DNA from: Dehalococcoidia bacterium
GTDB lineage: Bacteria; Chloroflexota; Dehalococcoidia; UBA3495
Direction: 5' to 3'
NCBI GenBank assembly: GCA_028822675.1
Contig: JAPKDE010000001.1
Coordinates: 1-64,000 of the forward strand
DNA: 64,000 nucleotides
Position 1 is the stretch's first letter. Each line of letters begins with the position of its first letter. The position numbers were made by a program, and so were the translations under genes. Of the stretch, positions 53,335 through 61,679 are shown in pieces. The notes under the pieces are model-generated. The model saw only the letters and a list, made by a program, of their open reading frames with translations. It was not told the DNA's origin and did no database searches.

Positions 53335-53586
53335 TCAGTCTTTAGCGGGCTGGATTAAATCAAATTGGTCAACGTTCAGATTAAAGGTCCGCCCCAACCG
53401 GTCCCATTTGATAACGAACCAGTGAAGCTTACCGGCACGGCGTTTGACCGTGACCTCTCCAGTGTCCCCAGCCTCTATATTGAAGGATCCACTGCCTACA
53501 GGGGCACCCATGCCCATCTGCACTTCAAATGTCTCAAGCGCTTCCACCCGAGACCCAATTTCCAAATCATCCCATCTTACTGACAT
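53335..53586 (-). CDS. small protein of unknown function
   Basis: This 83-residue protein (MSVRWDDLEIGSRVEALETF start, then GDTGEVTVKRRAGKLHWFVIKWDRLGRTFNLNVDQFDLI) has the alternating pattern of a small SH3-like beta-barrel. A GGGAGATAATAGAG leader provides the ribosome site. No characterised relative is recognised. It may be co-transcribed with the monooxygenase gene 100 bases upstream. Confidence 0.6.
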   Translation of the reverse strand: MSVRWDDLEIGSRVEALETFEVQMGMGAPVGSGSFNIEAGDTGEVTVKRRAGKLHWFVIKWDRLGRTFNLNVDQFDLIQPAKD

Positions 53587-53687
53587 CTCTATTATCTCCC
53601 GCCTGCCACTAATTGGAATTCGTTTTCATAACGAGAAATCAAGGTTTCCCCTAAAATTCCTGGAATACTGCTCCAATAGAAACCTGG

Positions 53688-54731
53688 TTAGGTCAAATTG
53701 GGGGCTACTTTTTCCATCATCAGTTTGAGGCTGGCTTGCTGCATTTCCAGGGGTATCTTGTTGCCAAAATTGACCTCAAACATTATCCGATCCAAGCCCA
53801 ATTCCTCTGTCAAACTCTGTAGCTTCTCCGTCACCGCTTCGGGCGTGCCGTAGGCCACCTTGTCGCGGAACCAATCGTCGTAGGACATATTTTTGACTAT
53901 CTCAGCCTCTTGCCCCCAATTACCGGTGGTGCCGCCGTATTCGGCATATTTGGCCACTCGGTCTGAAAGCCGTCCCATGGAAAACAGGGCACTTTCCATG
54001 GGTTCATCATGGGCTTTTTGGGCATCCTCTGACACATAGACCGGCACCCGAAGGCAAACTTTGCCGCGCCCTGTGTGACCGGCATCCTTCCAGGCTTGAT
54101 GATATTCCTCAATCTGAGGCTTCAAGCCAGACAGAGTAAACACACGTGACGGGTTGATCATCATGTTGTGGCCCATGCGGCCAGTAACAGCAAAGCTCTC
54201 TGCAGAAGTCACTCCCACGCTGATCGGAGGGTAGGGGCTCTGAAGCGGCTTCGGCGTAACGGTCACGTCATCAAAGCTGTAAAAATCCCCTTTAAATGAG
54301 AAGGTCTTGCTGGTCCAGGCTTTGATGATGATTTCCAGGCTCTCATCAAAACGTCCCCGGCTCTCTTCGAACGGGGAACTAAAACCTTCGTGAACGTTGG
54401 GGAATGTGCCTCGGCCAATGCCGAACTCGACCCGTCCGCCGCTGACAAGGTCCAATGTCGCAATCTCTTCAGCCACCCTTAGAGGGTTCGCCAGTGGCAG
54501 CAAGATTACTGCAGTGCCGAGGCGGATGTTCTTTGTGCGGGCGGCAACGTTGCTCAGGATGGTTATTGGCGCGGCCATCACACGCCCCGGATTGAAGTGA
54601 TACTCCGCCAACCAGAGGGAATCCACGCCCAGGCTTTCAGCCTCATTAATCAGAATAATGGAGTCGTCAAAGGCGTTCTTTTCCGTGCCTCCGTCTTGAA
54701 CTGGGAACTCGAGGAACATTCCTAATTCCAT
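53688..54731 (-). CDS. LLM-class flavin-dependent oxidoreductase
   Basis: This 347-residue bacterial-luciferase-like monooxygenase has LGVDSLWLAEYHFNPGRVM, IRLGTAVILLPLANPLRVAEEIATLDLVSGGRVEFGIGRG, PYPPISVGVTSAES and GTPEAVTEKLQSLTEELGL. It would use reduced flavin to oxidise a carbon compound. It belongs to a different subgroup from the 11876 gene. Confidence 0.88.
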   Translation of the reverse strand: MELGMFLEFPVQDGGTEKNAFDDSIILINEAESLGVDSLWLAEYHFNPGRVMAAPITILSNVAARTKNIRLGTAVILLPLANPLRVAEEIATLDLVSGGRVEFGIGRGTFPNVHEGFSSPFEESRGRFDESLEIIIKAWTSKTFSFKGDFYSFDDVTVTPKPLQSPYPPISVGVTSAESFAVTGRMGHNMMINPSRVFTLSGLKPQIEEYHQAWKDAGHTGRGKVCLRVPVYVSEDAQKAHDEPMESALFSMGRLSDRVAKYAEYGGTTGNWGQEAEIVKNMSYDDWFRDKVAYGTPEAVTEKLQSLTEELGLDRIMFEVNFGNKIPLEMQQASLKLMMEKVAPNLT

Positions 54732-54894
54732 GGCGGCCTCTCTGATTCAATTGCCATACCGAAAAATATATGGGCAGAAATATTCGTATTGAATATGGAA
54801 AATCGACAGTCCAGCAGGGGATGTCGGCGTTGTGGCCGCTATGATAGTACAACTCGTTGGGTGACCGTCAACCCGCCGCAATCCGGCAGTGTTT

Positions 54895-55407
54895 TTACTC
54901 TGAAGCCAGTTGGCCCAGGCGTATTCGGCGCGGCGCCGGAGAAAGGCTGCGCAGCAACTTGCGCACCTTTTGAGGGTTGTTTACTCGAACTAAATGGGTG
55001 GAACAGTGGCAGTCGGAAGACCCAAACCCCGGTGAAGGGTGGGCGACACCGCGATTGGCTGCAGTTAACTCAATGACTTCGCGGGCCCAGACGCATTCCC
55101 AAGTTTGACCATCGGCCAACTGCCAGACCTGTGACCATGGCACTGAAGCACTTAAATAATCGGCGTGCCAATGGAGTTTCTTCTCGTGGAGCAGATGGCG
55201 GGAGACCCTGGCCTCTAGCCCGCCGAGGGCGCTGCCAACGTAGATGTAGTAGCCCCTGGGAAAATCAACCTCACCCAGTCTCCCAACGGCAACCCGACGG
55301 CGGGATGGAGGACGCAGCACCAGGGCGTAGCTGCCGGTTGGTCGTTTTTTAGCCCCGCGGGATTTAGGGGTTTTAGAGAAAATCTCTAGCATAACCGCAT
55401 CCCGCAA
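54895..55407 (-). CDS. GIY-YIG-type (DUF123) nuclease-like protein
   Basis: This 170-residue protein of the DUF123 family, related to GIY-YIG nucleases, has SYALVLRPPSRRRVAVGRLG, FPRGYYIYVGSALGGLEARVSRHLLHEKKLHWHADYL and VAHPSPGFGSSDCHCSTHLV. The GYYIYVGSA strand is the GIY-YIG equivalent. The role of the family is not settled. Confidence 0.85.
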   Translation of the reverse strand: MRDAVMLEIFSKTPKSRGAKKRPTGSYALVLRPPSRRRVAVGRLGEVDFPRGYYIYVGSALGGLEARVSRHLLHEKKLHWHADYLSASVPWSQVWQLADGQTWECVWAREVIELTAANRGVAHPSPGFGSSDCHCSTHLVRVNNPQKVRKLLRSLSPAPRRIRLGQLASE

Positions 55408-55421
55408 AACTACTAAGTCAG

Positions 55422-56465
55422 CTAGACCCCTTTTTGCGGTTGGATAATAACTTTCAAAGAAGACTGGGCTTCAGCAGTCAACTGGAACCCCAAACCAGCT
55501 TCACTGAGGCCCAGCCGGTGGCTAATCATCTGCCCCACCTGGACCCGCCCGGTGGCAATCATCTCCAGGGCCGTAGACAGGTCGCCGGGCGCGGCAGCGT
55601 AGGTTGTGGTCAGAGTGGCGTCGTTGCGGAAGAACATCTCATTAACTGGCACAGATATGCTCACGCCTGGCTCTGTGGGGGCGAAGAACAAAACGGTGCC
55701 GCCGCGGTCGACCGAGTCCATGCCCTGCTGCAAAGCAGGAGGCGCTCCGGTGCAGACAATCACCAAGTCTGCCAAGCGACCGTCGTTGACCTCTCGCAAC
55801 CGGGCCGGAATGTCGTCGGTGGCCAGGAATGTGTGGTCAGCCCCCAGGTTTTTGGCGGCTTCCAAGCGCGCAGGGACCATATCGGTGGCGATGATTTTTC
55901 CGGCTCCCAAAGCGCGGGCCAAGTTGATGTGCAGCAGGCCAGCCAAACCACTACCCAGGACAATCACGCTTTGCCCCGGCTGGATGTTGGCCCGACGCTG
56001 GCCCCGGTAAACACAGGCCAACGGCTCGGCAATAGAAGCATCATCAAAGGAAACACCGTCTGGAATGTTGAAGACGCCCCGGTCAACGTTGATAGCCGGC
56101 ACCCGCAGGTATTCGGAAAATCCGCCCGGATCAAAAGTCGTCTCGCGCAAGGTGTCGCAGACCGTGTGATGGCCGGTGAGACAGTAATGGCATGAGTTGC
56201 AGGGAACGTGGTGGGTGACGATTATCCGGTCACCCTCACGGAATCGGTCAACACCGGCCCCAACCTGCACAATTGTTCCCGCAACCTCGTGGCCCAAAAC
56301 CATGGGGGCTCTCTGGATTCGGTACCACTCCATGACATCGCTGCCGCAGATTCCGCTGGCTTCAATCTTAACCAGCAATTCACCGGGGCCAATCTCCGGC
56401 ACCGGCATTTCCTCCACGCGCACATCGTGGTTGTTGTAGTACATGGCGACACGCATGTTACCCAT
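55422..56465 (-). CDS. zinc-dependent medium-chain dehydrogenase
   Basis: This 347-residue dehydrogenase has the catalytic zinc ligands in GICGSDVMEWY and GHEVAGTIVQVG, the structural site CNSCHYCLTGHHTVC and the Rossmann motif GSGLAGLLH. The ATG at 56465 (MGNMRVAMYYNN, AGGAAG ahead) is chosen, because the longer frame to 56609 reads through repeat-like DNA containing TTCGACAGG. An aldolase gene lies upstream on the same strand, 184 bases away, so a sugar or polyol pathway is possible. Confidence 0.88.
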   Translation of the reverse strand: MGNMRVAMYYNNHDVRVEEMPVPEIGPGELLVKIEASGICGSDVMEWYRIQRAPMVLGHEVAGTIVQVGAGVDRFREGDRIIVTHHVPCNSCHYCLTGHHTVCDTLRETTFDPGGFSEYLRVPAINVDRGVFNIPDGVSFDDASIAEPLACVYRGQRRANIQPGQSVIVLGSGLAGLLHINLARALGAGKIIATDMVPARLEAAKNLGADHTFLATDDIPARLREVNDGRLADLVIVCTGAPPALQQGMDSVDRGGTVLFFAPTEPGVSISVPVNEMFFRNDATLTTTYAAAPGDLSTALEMIATGRVQVGQMISHRLGLSEAGLGFQLTAEAQSSLKVIIQPQKGV

Positions 56466-56529
56466 GTTGGTATTACTTCCTAATTGAAATTTGGCTTTGC
56501 CATTGGTAAAGGTTTCTCCGTTCGTGGTG

Positions 56530-56600
56530 AGCCCGTCCAACCATCTGTTAGCCGCAAACAAGTCCTTCGACAGGTTCAGGATGAGCGGAATACCCGCGCA
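56530..56600. repeat. dispersed repeat fragment
   Basis: The segment containing TCCTTCGACAGGTTCAGGATGAGCGG is of the common intergenic palindromic-repeat type (CCTGTCGAAGG family), also represented near 59940-59990. Confidence 0.4.
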
Positions 56601-56648
56601 TTTGTTCAAGCCTTAGTGCGCGTCCCAGAATTTAAATCAAGATAAGGC

Positions 56649-57470
56649 TTAAGCCGGGACAGACGCCACCCGTCCGTTGCCCGCCTTAACTTTGTCGAAG
56701 ACCTCTTGGGCGCTATCAACAGTCCCATTCTCGTGGACTACGTGGCGGAGCGCCTGAATCATCGGCACTGGGTACTCGCTCTGCCAGATGTTGCGGCCCA
56801 GGTTTATGCCGATGGAGCCCCGGTCCATGCCGTCTTTGACAAACTCAATGACCTCTCGCTCCGTGTCCGCCTGGGGTCCGCCGGCCATGACCACGGGCAC
56901 CGGGCAACCGCCGACAACCTTCTCAAATTCCTCGCACCAGTAGGTCTTAACAACCTTGGCACCCAACTCGGCGCAGATGCGACTGCAAAGACCCAGGTAA
57001 CGGGCGTCGCGCTTGTCCAGTTCTTTGCCCACAGCAGTTACGGCCATCACTGGGATGCCGTACTTCTCGCCTTCATCCACTAGCTTGCCCAGGTTCAGAA
57101 GGGTTTGTTTCTCAAATTCGGTGCCGATAAATACAGATATTCCCACCGCCGCCACGTTCAGACGGACCGCGTCTTCCATAGAGGTGGTGATTCCCTCATC
57201 AGACAGGTCGGCTCCCACCATGCTGGTGCCGCCGGACACCCTCAAAATTACTGGCTTGTCCATGGCCGGATCGACCACGGCCCGCAGCACACCGCGGGTT
57301 ACAAATAACGCATCAGAATAAGGAAGCAAGGGTTTGATGGTCTCTCCCGGTTGTTCCAGCATCCTGGTTGGCCCCTGAAAATACCCATGGTCGATGGGCA
57401 AAAACATGCAGTGGCCGTCAGGTTGGATCAATCGCGCCATTCTGTTTGCCATTCCCCAGTCCATATCCAT
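56649..57470 (-). CDS. class I aldolase (DhnA/LsrF/FbaB family)
   Basis: This 273-residue TIM-barrel aldolase has MFLPIDHGYFQGPT at the first strand, KPVILRVSGGTSM, AAVGISVFIGTEFEK, and AKVVKTYWCEEFEKVV carrying the Schiff-base lysine. GGCPVPVVMAGGP and GSIGINLGRNIWQS form the phosphate site. LsrF, DhnA and class I fructose-bisphosphate aldolases share these motifs. Substrate cannot be assigned. Confidence 0.85.
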   Translation of the reverse strand: MDMDWGMANRMARLIQPDGHCMFLPIDHGYFQGPTRMLEQPGETIKPLLPYSDALFVTRGVLRAVVDPAMDKPVILRVSGGTSMVGADLSDEGITTSMEDAVRLNVAAVGISVFIGTEFEKQTLLNLGKLVDEGEKYGIPVMAVTAVGKELDKRDARYLGLCSRICAELGAKVVKTYWCEEFEKVVGGCPVPVVMAGGPQADTEREVIEFVKDGMDRGSIGINLGRNIWQSEYPVPMIQALRHVVHENGTVDSAQEVFDKVKAGNGRVASVPA

Positions 57471-57647
57471 ACCTCGCTTGATTTGATTTAGTTCAGATAC
57501 CTAATTGCAGGTGTTTTAATGCCCTATGCCAGTTACCGCCAACTTATGTCGACCTGTGTAACGTGGCTATTATCCCCGCTGACGCCCCGTGTAACAAGTT
57601 CAGCAACCAGCACAGTTGACCGGTGTTGTACCGGTGTTGACCTCGTG

Positions 57648-58502
57648 TTAACTGGCTTGGCCCGGCTCCCAGGTGATCAGCACCTGACGGGCGTCGGGCA
57701 GCCATTGTGGGATGAAACCCTCGGCTTCCCCATCGAACAGGGTGTCGAAATTCTCCCTGATTACCACTTCGCCCCGGTCCTGATGATGGGGTGCCAACCA
57801 GATGCCCGCCTTGGCCATTCCCACAGCGTTTTCCTTGGTCTGGGGGAAGTTTGGCTTCTCGATGACACCATCAAAAGATGTTCCCTGCGGTAGAAAACGC
57901 ACGTCCGGCAAGATTCCCATCTCCCAGAGGGCGGGTAGCAATTGAGGGTGGCCGGGAACAAGTGCCTGCTCTTCACCGTAGACCATCTTGTACAGAACGG
58001 CGTTGTGCATCGGGTTGGCGATGCTCCAAATAGTGATGAGTACTCTGCGTCTGGCGGCAGCCTCCAATTTGTTAACGAACTTTTCAATGTCGCTAACAAA
58101 GTAGGTGACGTTGGCAGCGTGAATCACGTCGCCCTTAACGCCGTCCGAATCCAACCAATCGGAGCAGATAGAACTCACGTTGTTGATGCCAAATTCGGCA
58201 GCACACTCATCAAACTCCTGGACCATGCCCTGAGAAGGTTCAACGCTGATCACCTCACGGCAACGGTAGGACATGGGCAGCCCAAGTCTGCCGGCCCCAC
58301 CGCCAACGTCAACAAATACGTCGTCAGGCCGGACGAACGCCGCCTGCAGATCAAAATTATCTTCCATCTTCCGTTTGGGGTCGGCCCTAAAACGCTTGGC
58401 AATATCGCCGCCCCAAAAGTCTTCGCGAATCGGTCCCTGCAATCGTTCTCTCTGGGATTCCACGGCGTTAACCAGTGCCGTGTAATCTGAAATTGCGCTC
58501 AT
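57648..58502 (-). CDS. class I SAM-dependent methyltransferase
   Basis: This 284-residue methyltransferase has motif I FVDVGGGAGRLGLP near residue 63, followed by VISVEPSQGMVQEF (motif II) and VIHAANVTYFVSDIEKFVNKL (motif IV/V). The substrate is unknown. The ATG at 58502 has GGTGA ahead; a longer start at 58574 is less natural. It lies 177 bases upstream of the aldolase gene. Confidence 0.85.
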   Translation of the reverse strand: MSAISDYTALVNAVESQRERLQGPIREDFWGGDIAKRFRADPKRKMEDNFDLQAAFVRPDDVFVDVGGGAGRLGLPMSYRCREVISVEPSQGMVQEFDECAAEFGINNVSSICSDWLDSDGVKGDVIHAANVTYFVSDIEKFVNKLEAAARRRVLITIWSIANPMHNAVLYKMVYGEEQALVPGHPQLLPALWEMGILPDVRFLPQGTSFDGVIEKPNFPQTKENAVGMAKAGIWLAPHHQDRGEVVIRENFDTLFDGEAEGFIPQWLPDARQVLITWEPGQAS

Positions 58503-58732
58503 ATATCGTTCACCATCTGATTCAATCTTGCCGGTATTATCACTGCGCCAGTCAAATGGGACAACCGATGCCATTTAACCTGATATCGTCGCCATTACCT
58601 TCTTATTTGTCGGTTGACATTCATCAAAGGCAAAACAATCTTGACACTGCTAAATACCCCTGTTAAAACCAGGCGAATTCCAGATACTAAACATCATGAG
58701 ATGACCACTTTGCGGTCGTCAGGAGGTTTCGC

Positions 58733-59794
58733 ATGGCTGAAATATTAGGAGTCGGGCTAACCCACTCCCAATCCCTCATCGCACCAGACGAACTGAAAAA
58801 CTACTCCCTCACAAGGGCGCTGCGGAGCAATGACCGAATCCCAGCAGATCGTAAAGACCCAGCGTCTTGGCCGGAAGCCATGCGCGCCGAATGGGGCGAA
58901 GACGAAGGCTACACAGCGGCCAAATACCAGCGGGAGAAGCTGGTGAACGGCTTTCGCGAGCTGCGCGCCGAGATTGACGCGTTCAACCCCGACGTGATCC
59001 TGGTCTGGGGTGACGACCAGTACGAGAACTTCAAAGAAGACATCATCCCGGCCTTCTGCGTGATGGCCTACGACGAGTTCGAATGCCAACCCATGGCCGG
59101 GCAAAACGGCAGCCAGCACCCCAACGTTTGGGACGAGCCCGCCGATAAGATTTTCACCTACAAGGGACACGAATCCGCCCGTTATCTAGCCGGCGCACTA
59201 CTAGAAGACGGATTCGACATCGCTTATTCCTACAAGCCGCTGCGCCAGAAAGGCTTGGGCCACGCCTTTGTTAACACCCTGCTCTATCTGGACTACGACC
59301 GGAAAGGTTTCGACTACCCGGTCATTCCATTCTCTGTGAACTGCTACGGCAGCAACATCATTCGAAACCAGGGCGGCCCCCACACCCGGCAGATCAATGG
59401 CGTGGACATGGCCTTGGTTCCGCCCGGCCCTTCCCTTAAAAGGTGCATGGAACTGGGAGCAGCCACAGCTCGCGCGCTGAAAGCCAGCCCCTGGAAGGTG
59501 GCCCTAATCGCATCATCCAGTTGGTCCCACGCCTTCCTCACGCCCAAGAACTGGTGGCTCTACCCTGATGTGGAATCTGACCTGGCCCGTTTTGAAGAAC
59601 TGAAGGCCGGCAACTATGAAGCCTGGCGGGGCATCACCAACAGACAAATCGAAAACGCCGGTCAACAAGAAATGCTGAACTGGATGTGCCTGGCCGGCGC
59701 CATGCAAGAGCTGGACCGCAAGCCGGAGATCGTTGAGTTCCTGCAGACCTACATCTTCAATTCCAGCAAATGCTTAGCGTTAATGAAGCCGTGA
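58733..59794 (+). CDS. LigB-type (class III) extradiol dioxygenase-like protein
   Basis: This 353-residue protein belongs to the LigB/protocatechuate 4,5-dioxygenase catalytic subunit superfamily. It has GVGLTHS at the N-terminus (His11, first iron ligand), NPDVILVWGDDQYENF, and IASSSWSHAFL late in the chain with the conserved Ser/His region. It would cleave an aromatic ring with Fe(II) and O2. A LigA partner is not present in the window. AGGAGG lies 7 bases ahead of the ATG. Confidence 0.8.
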   Translation: MAEILGVGLTHSQSLIAPDELKNYSLTRALRSNDRIPADRKDPASWPEAMRAEWGEDEGYTAAKYQREKLVNGFRELRAEIDAFNPDVILVWGDDQYENFKEDIIPAFCVMAYDEFECQPMAGQNGSQHPNVWDEPADKIFTYKGHESARYLAGALLEDGFDIAYSYKPLRQKGLGHAFVNTLLYLDYDRKGFDYPVIPFSVNCYGSNIIRNQGGPHTRQINGVDMALVPPGPSLKRCMELGAATARALKASPWKVALIASSSWSHAFLTPKNWWLYPDVESDLARFEELKAGNYEAWRGITNRQIENAGQQEMLNWMCLAGAMQELDRKPEIVEFLQTYIFNSSKCLALMKP

Positions 59795-60060
59795 GCGCCC
59801 TCCGTCCTTCCTGCGCAGGCAGGAATCCAGAATTGTTGCTGGAAATAAACGTGTCTGCGGCGTGATACATGGATTCCCGCCTTCGCGGGAAAGACGGGGT
59901 GCGTGGTGAACAAATCTTTTTTAGAACCGCTCATCCTGAGCTCCGACCGAAGTCGAGAGTCTCGATTTATCGGACCTGTCGAAGGGCGTGCATCGGTCAA
60001 CCTCGAACCGCCCGCCATGTCATTCCTGCTTTCGCAGGAATCCACTGCGCATCTAGTCTT
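59795..60060. repeat. cluster of REP-like palindromic repeats
   Basis: Several hairpin-forming units lie in this gap: CCTGCGCAGGCAGG with AATCCAG, ATTCCCGCCTTCGCGGGAA, a CTCATCCTGAGCTC / CCTGTCGAAGG unit and ATTCCTGCTTTCGCAGGAAT. They are of the mixed TTCCTGCGnnnGCAGGAA type common in environmental genomes. No gene is seen. Confidence 0.75.
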
Positions 60061-60802
60061 GTCCCGGAACCCCGTACCCTGCAACACCAATAAACAACCA
60101 TGACCCGTAACCACCCTCGTTGGGCGGCAGTGGTCTGACCTCGACTTCAAAGCCGGCGTCTTCCATCAATTCAGTCCAGGTGTTAATGGGGAACAGACCC
60201 GTGACGTGGGTGTCCACTTCCACCGTTGTTTCCCCGCTTTTTGTGATGGTGTATGTGTAGGTCGACTCAACTTGGGTATCGAACGGGTCAGGGTCTTCCA
60301 TCACCTCTTCGATATTGACCGTAATCCCTACCTGTTCCCGGTCCCACTCGTAGACCCAGCCGTCGGGGAAGGTTTCTTGCACCCAGTCCGGGGCAACCAT
60401 GAGGACGCCACCGGGCCGCAGGTGGGCCGCTGCCGTGGCAAAAGTCTCCTCAAGGTCTTGGAAAGTAAGTAGGTAAGAAACGGCATCGTGGACCAGCACA
60501 GCATCGAAAACCCGGCCCAGCCGGATATTCCGCATGTCGCCAACGTGATGCTCCACACCAGGATTGAGACCTTCCGACAGAACTGTCATCTCTGGAGAAA
60601 GGTCAACGGCGACACAGTCAAAATCGGCAGTCAAGTGGGATAGGTTATGCCCGCCGCCCACGCCCAGTTCCAGGAGGCTGTGCCGTTCCGGCCCGAGTAC
60701 TTCTTGGACGACATCGCCAAAGAAGGCAGCCTCGTCGCCATACTCTTCCGGCGGGCTGATGATCGGCCATAGGTAGGCTAAATCGTTATAAAGTCGTGCG
60801 AT
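60053..60802 (-). CDS. class I SAM-dependent methyltransferase, start uncertain
   Basis: This protein has the SAM motif LLELGVGGGHNL followed by VAVDLSPEM, VGDMRN and FDAVLVHDAVSYLL. A canonical start exists only inside the motif (GTG at 60661), which would remove strand 1. The frame is open up to the preceding gene's end, with natural protein sequence (ARLYNDLAYLWPIISPPEEY). The only start-like codon there is ATC at 60802, after AGGGG. I give the full-length form of about 249 residues and mark the start as doubtful. Confidence 0.7.
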   Translation of the reverse strand: MARLYNDLAYLWPIISPPEEYGDEAAFFGDVVQEVLGPERHSLLELGVGGGHNLSHLTADFDCVAVDLSPEMTVLSEGLNPGVEHHVGDMRNIRLGRVFDAVLVHDAVSYLLTFQDLEETFATAAAHLRPGGVLMVAPDWVQETFPDGWVYEWDREQVGITVNIEEVMEDPDPFDTQVESTYTYTITKSGETTVEVDTHVTGLFPINTWTELMEDAGFEVEVRPLPPNEGGYGSWLFIGVAGYGVPGQD

Positions 60803-60812
60803 GTTTGCACCC

Positions 60813-61166
60813 CTACTGTGGTGAGAGTCCGTTCAGCCACCGGACGACAGCGTCATCAACTGGCAGAAAATCGAACCCGGCTTGGAGTGACGCACGACGG
60901 TCGGCCTCGGTGTCGCCGATGTGATAGTACTCGTCGGCGGAAAACTGATCTTTGACATCATTGAGCCGGTGCTTCAGAACGGTGAACTCCACCTTGATGC
61001 CGTGGTTCACCCAGATGCGCTGCTGTTCGCTCACCGTGCGGTCAGAGCAGCTGCCAATCAGGTAGCCCAGGTCTTGCACCTGCCGGACCAGATCCATGGT
61101 TATTCCGCCGGGCGGGTCACCCACTTCAAGGGTGCCATCAATGTCAAAACTGATTAGTTTGGCCAA
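60813..61166 (-). CDS. small HAD-superfamily protein
   Basis: This 117-residue HAD-like protein has motif I ISFDIDGTLEVGD (DxDGT), SCSDRT for motif II and YHIGDTEADRRAS for motif IV. It lacks a cap domain and is very short, so it may be a nucleotide- or sugar-phosphatase. It precedes the methyltransferase gene, which begins at or before its stop, so the two are probably coupled. Confidence 0.8.
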   Translation of the reverse strand: MAKLISFDIDGTLEVGDPPGGITMDLVRQVQDLGYLIGSCSDRTVSEQQRIWVNHGIKVEFTVLKHRLNDVKDQFSADEYYHIGDTEADRRASLQAGFDFLPVDDAVVRWLNGLSPQ

Positions 61167-61170
61167 GAGA

Positions 61171-61674
61171 TTAAATCGTGTGCTGCCAAATCTCGCCCTT
61201 GGGCGGCTCTCCGGACAGTTTGAAATGGGGGATGCTGATGCCGTCCGGCTCGTCGTCGAAGATCACCTCGACGCGTGCGCCGATGGCCACGTTCTCTTCT
61301 TTCTCCGGCTTGAGATCGGCGTCCAACAGGTTGGTTACGATACGCAGTCCATCCTCTGACGTTGGCTGGCCGCTCTGCTCGTCCAGTTCCACCAACACAA
61401 TGGCGAACGGGGCCAGGTCTTTGAGGGCTGGCACCACGGTGTGGGCGACAATCTGGTAGCTGTAGATCGTACCCTTGCCGCTGACCTCAACCCATTCCCA
61501 TTCAAGGGACGGGCACCAGGGGCAGCCGGGGCCGGGCTCGCCGCGCAGGAGACCGCACGCGCCGCATTTCTTGACCACCAATTTGTGTTCGCCGGCGGCC
61601 TCAAAGTAGCCGCGGTATTCGCTGTCGTTCTCGGGGATACTCAGGATCGCTCCCCGGTATTCATAATTAGCCAT
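61171..61674 (-). CDS. Zn-ribbon/OB-fold (DUF35) protein
   Basis: This 167-residue protein has a four-Cys zinc ribbon (CGACGLLRGEPGPGCPWC, residues 37-54) followed by an OB-fold (GKGTIYSYQIV). Such proteins form a complex with a thiolase-like subunit and handle acyl-CoA. It sits directly after the thiolase gene with a 5-base gap. The ATG at 61674 has GAGGAAG ahead. Confidence 0.88.
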   Translation of the reverse strand: MANYEYRGAILSIPENDSEYRGYFEAAGEHKLVVKKCGACGLLRGEPGPGCPWCPSLEWEWVEVSGKGTIYSYQIVAHTVVPALKDLAPFAIVLVELDEQSGQPTSEDGLRIVTNLLDADLKPEKEENVAIGARVEVIFDDEPDGISIPHFKLSGEPPKGEIWQHTI

Positions 61675-61679
61675 ATTAA

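Noticed and set aside
57540..57650. Repeated ACCGGTGTT units as a regulatory repeat
   Set aside because: Only two adjacent short copies occur after the methyltransferase stop, too little to support a function.
59795..60060. CRISPR array
   Set aside because: The repeats differ in sequence and length and have no regular spacers; they are REP-like palindromes.
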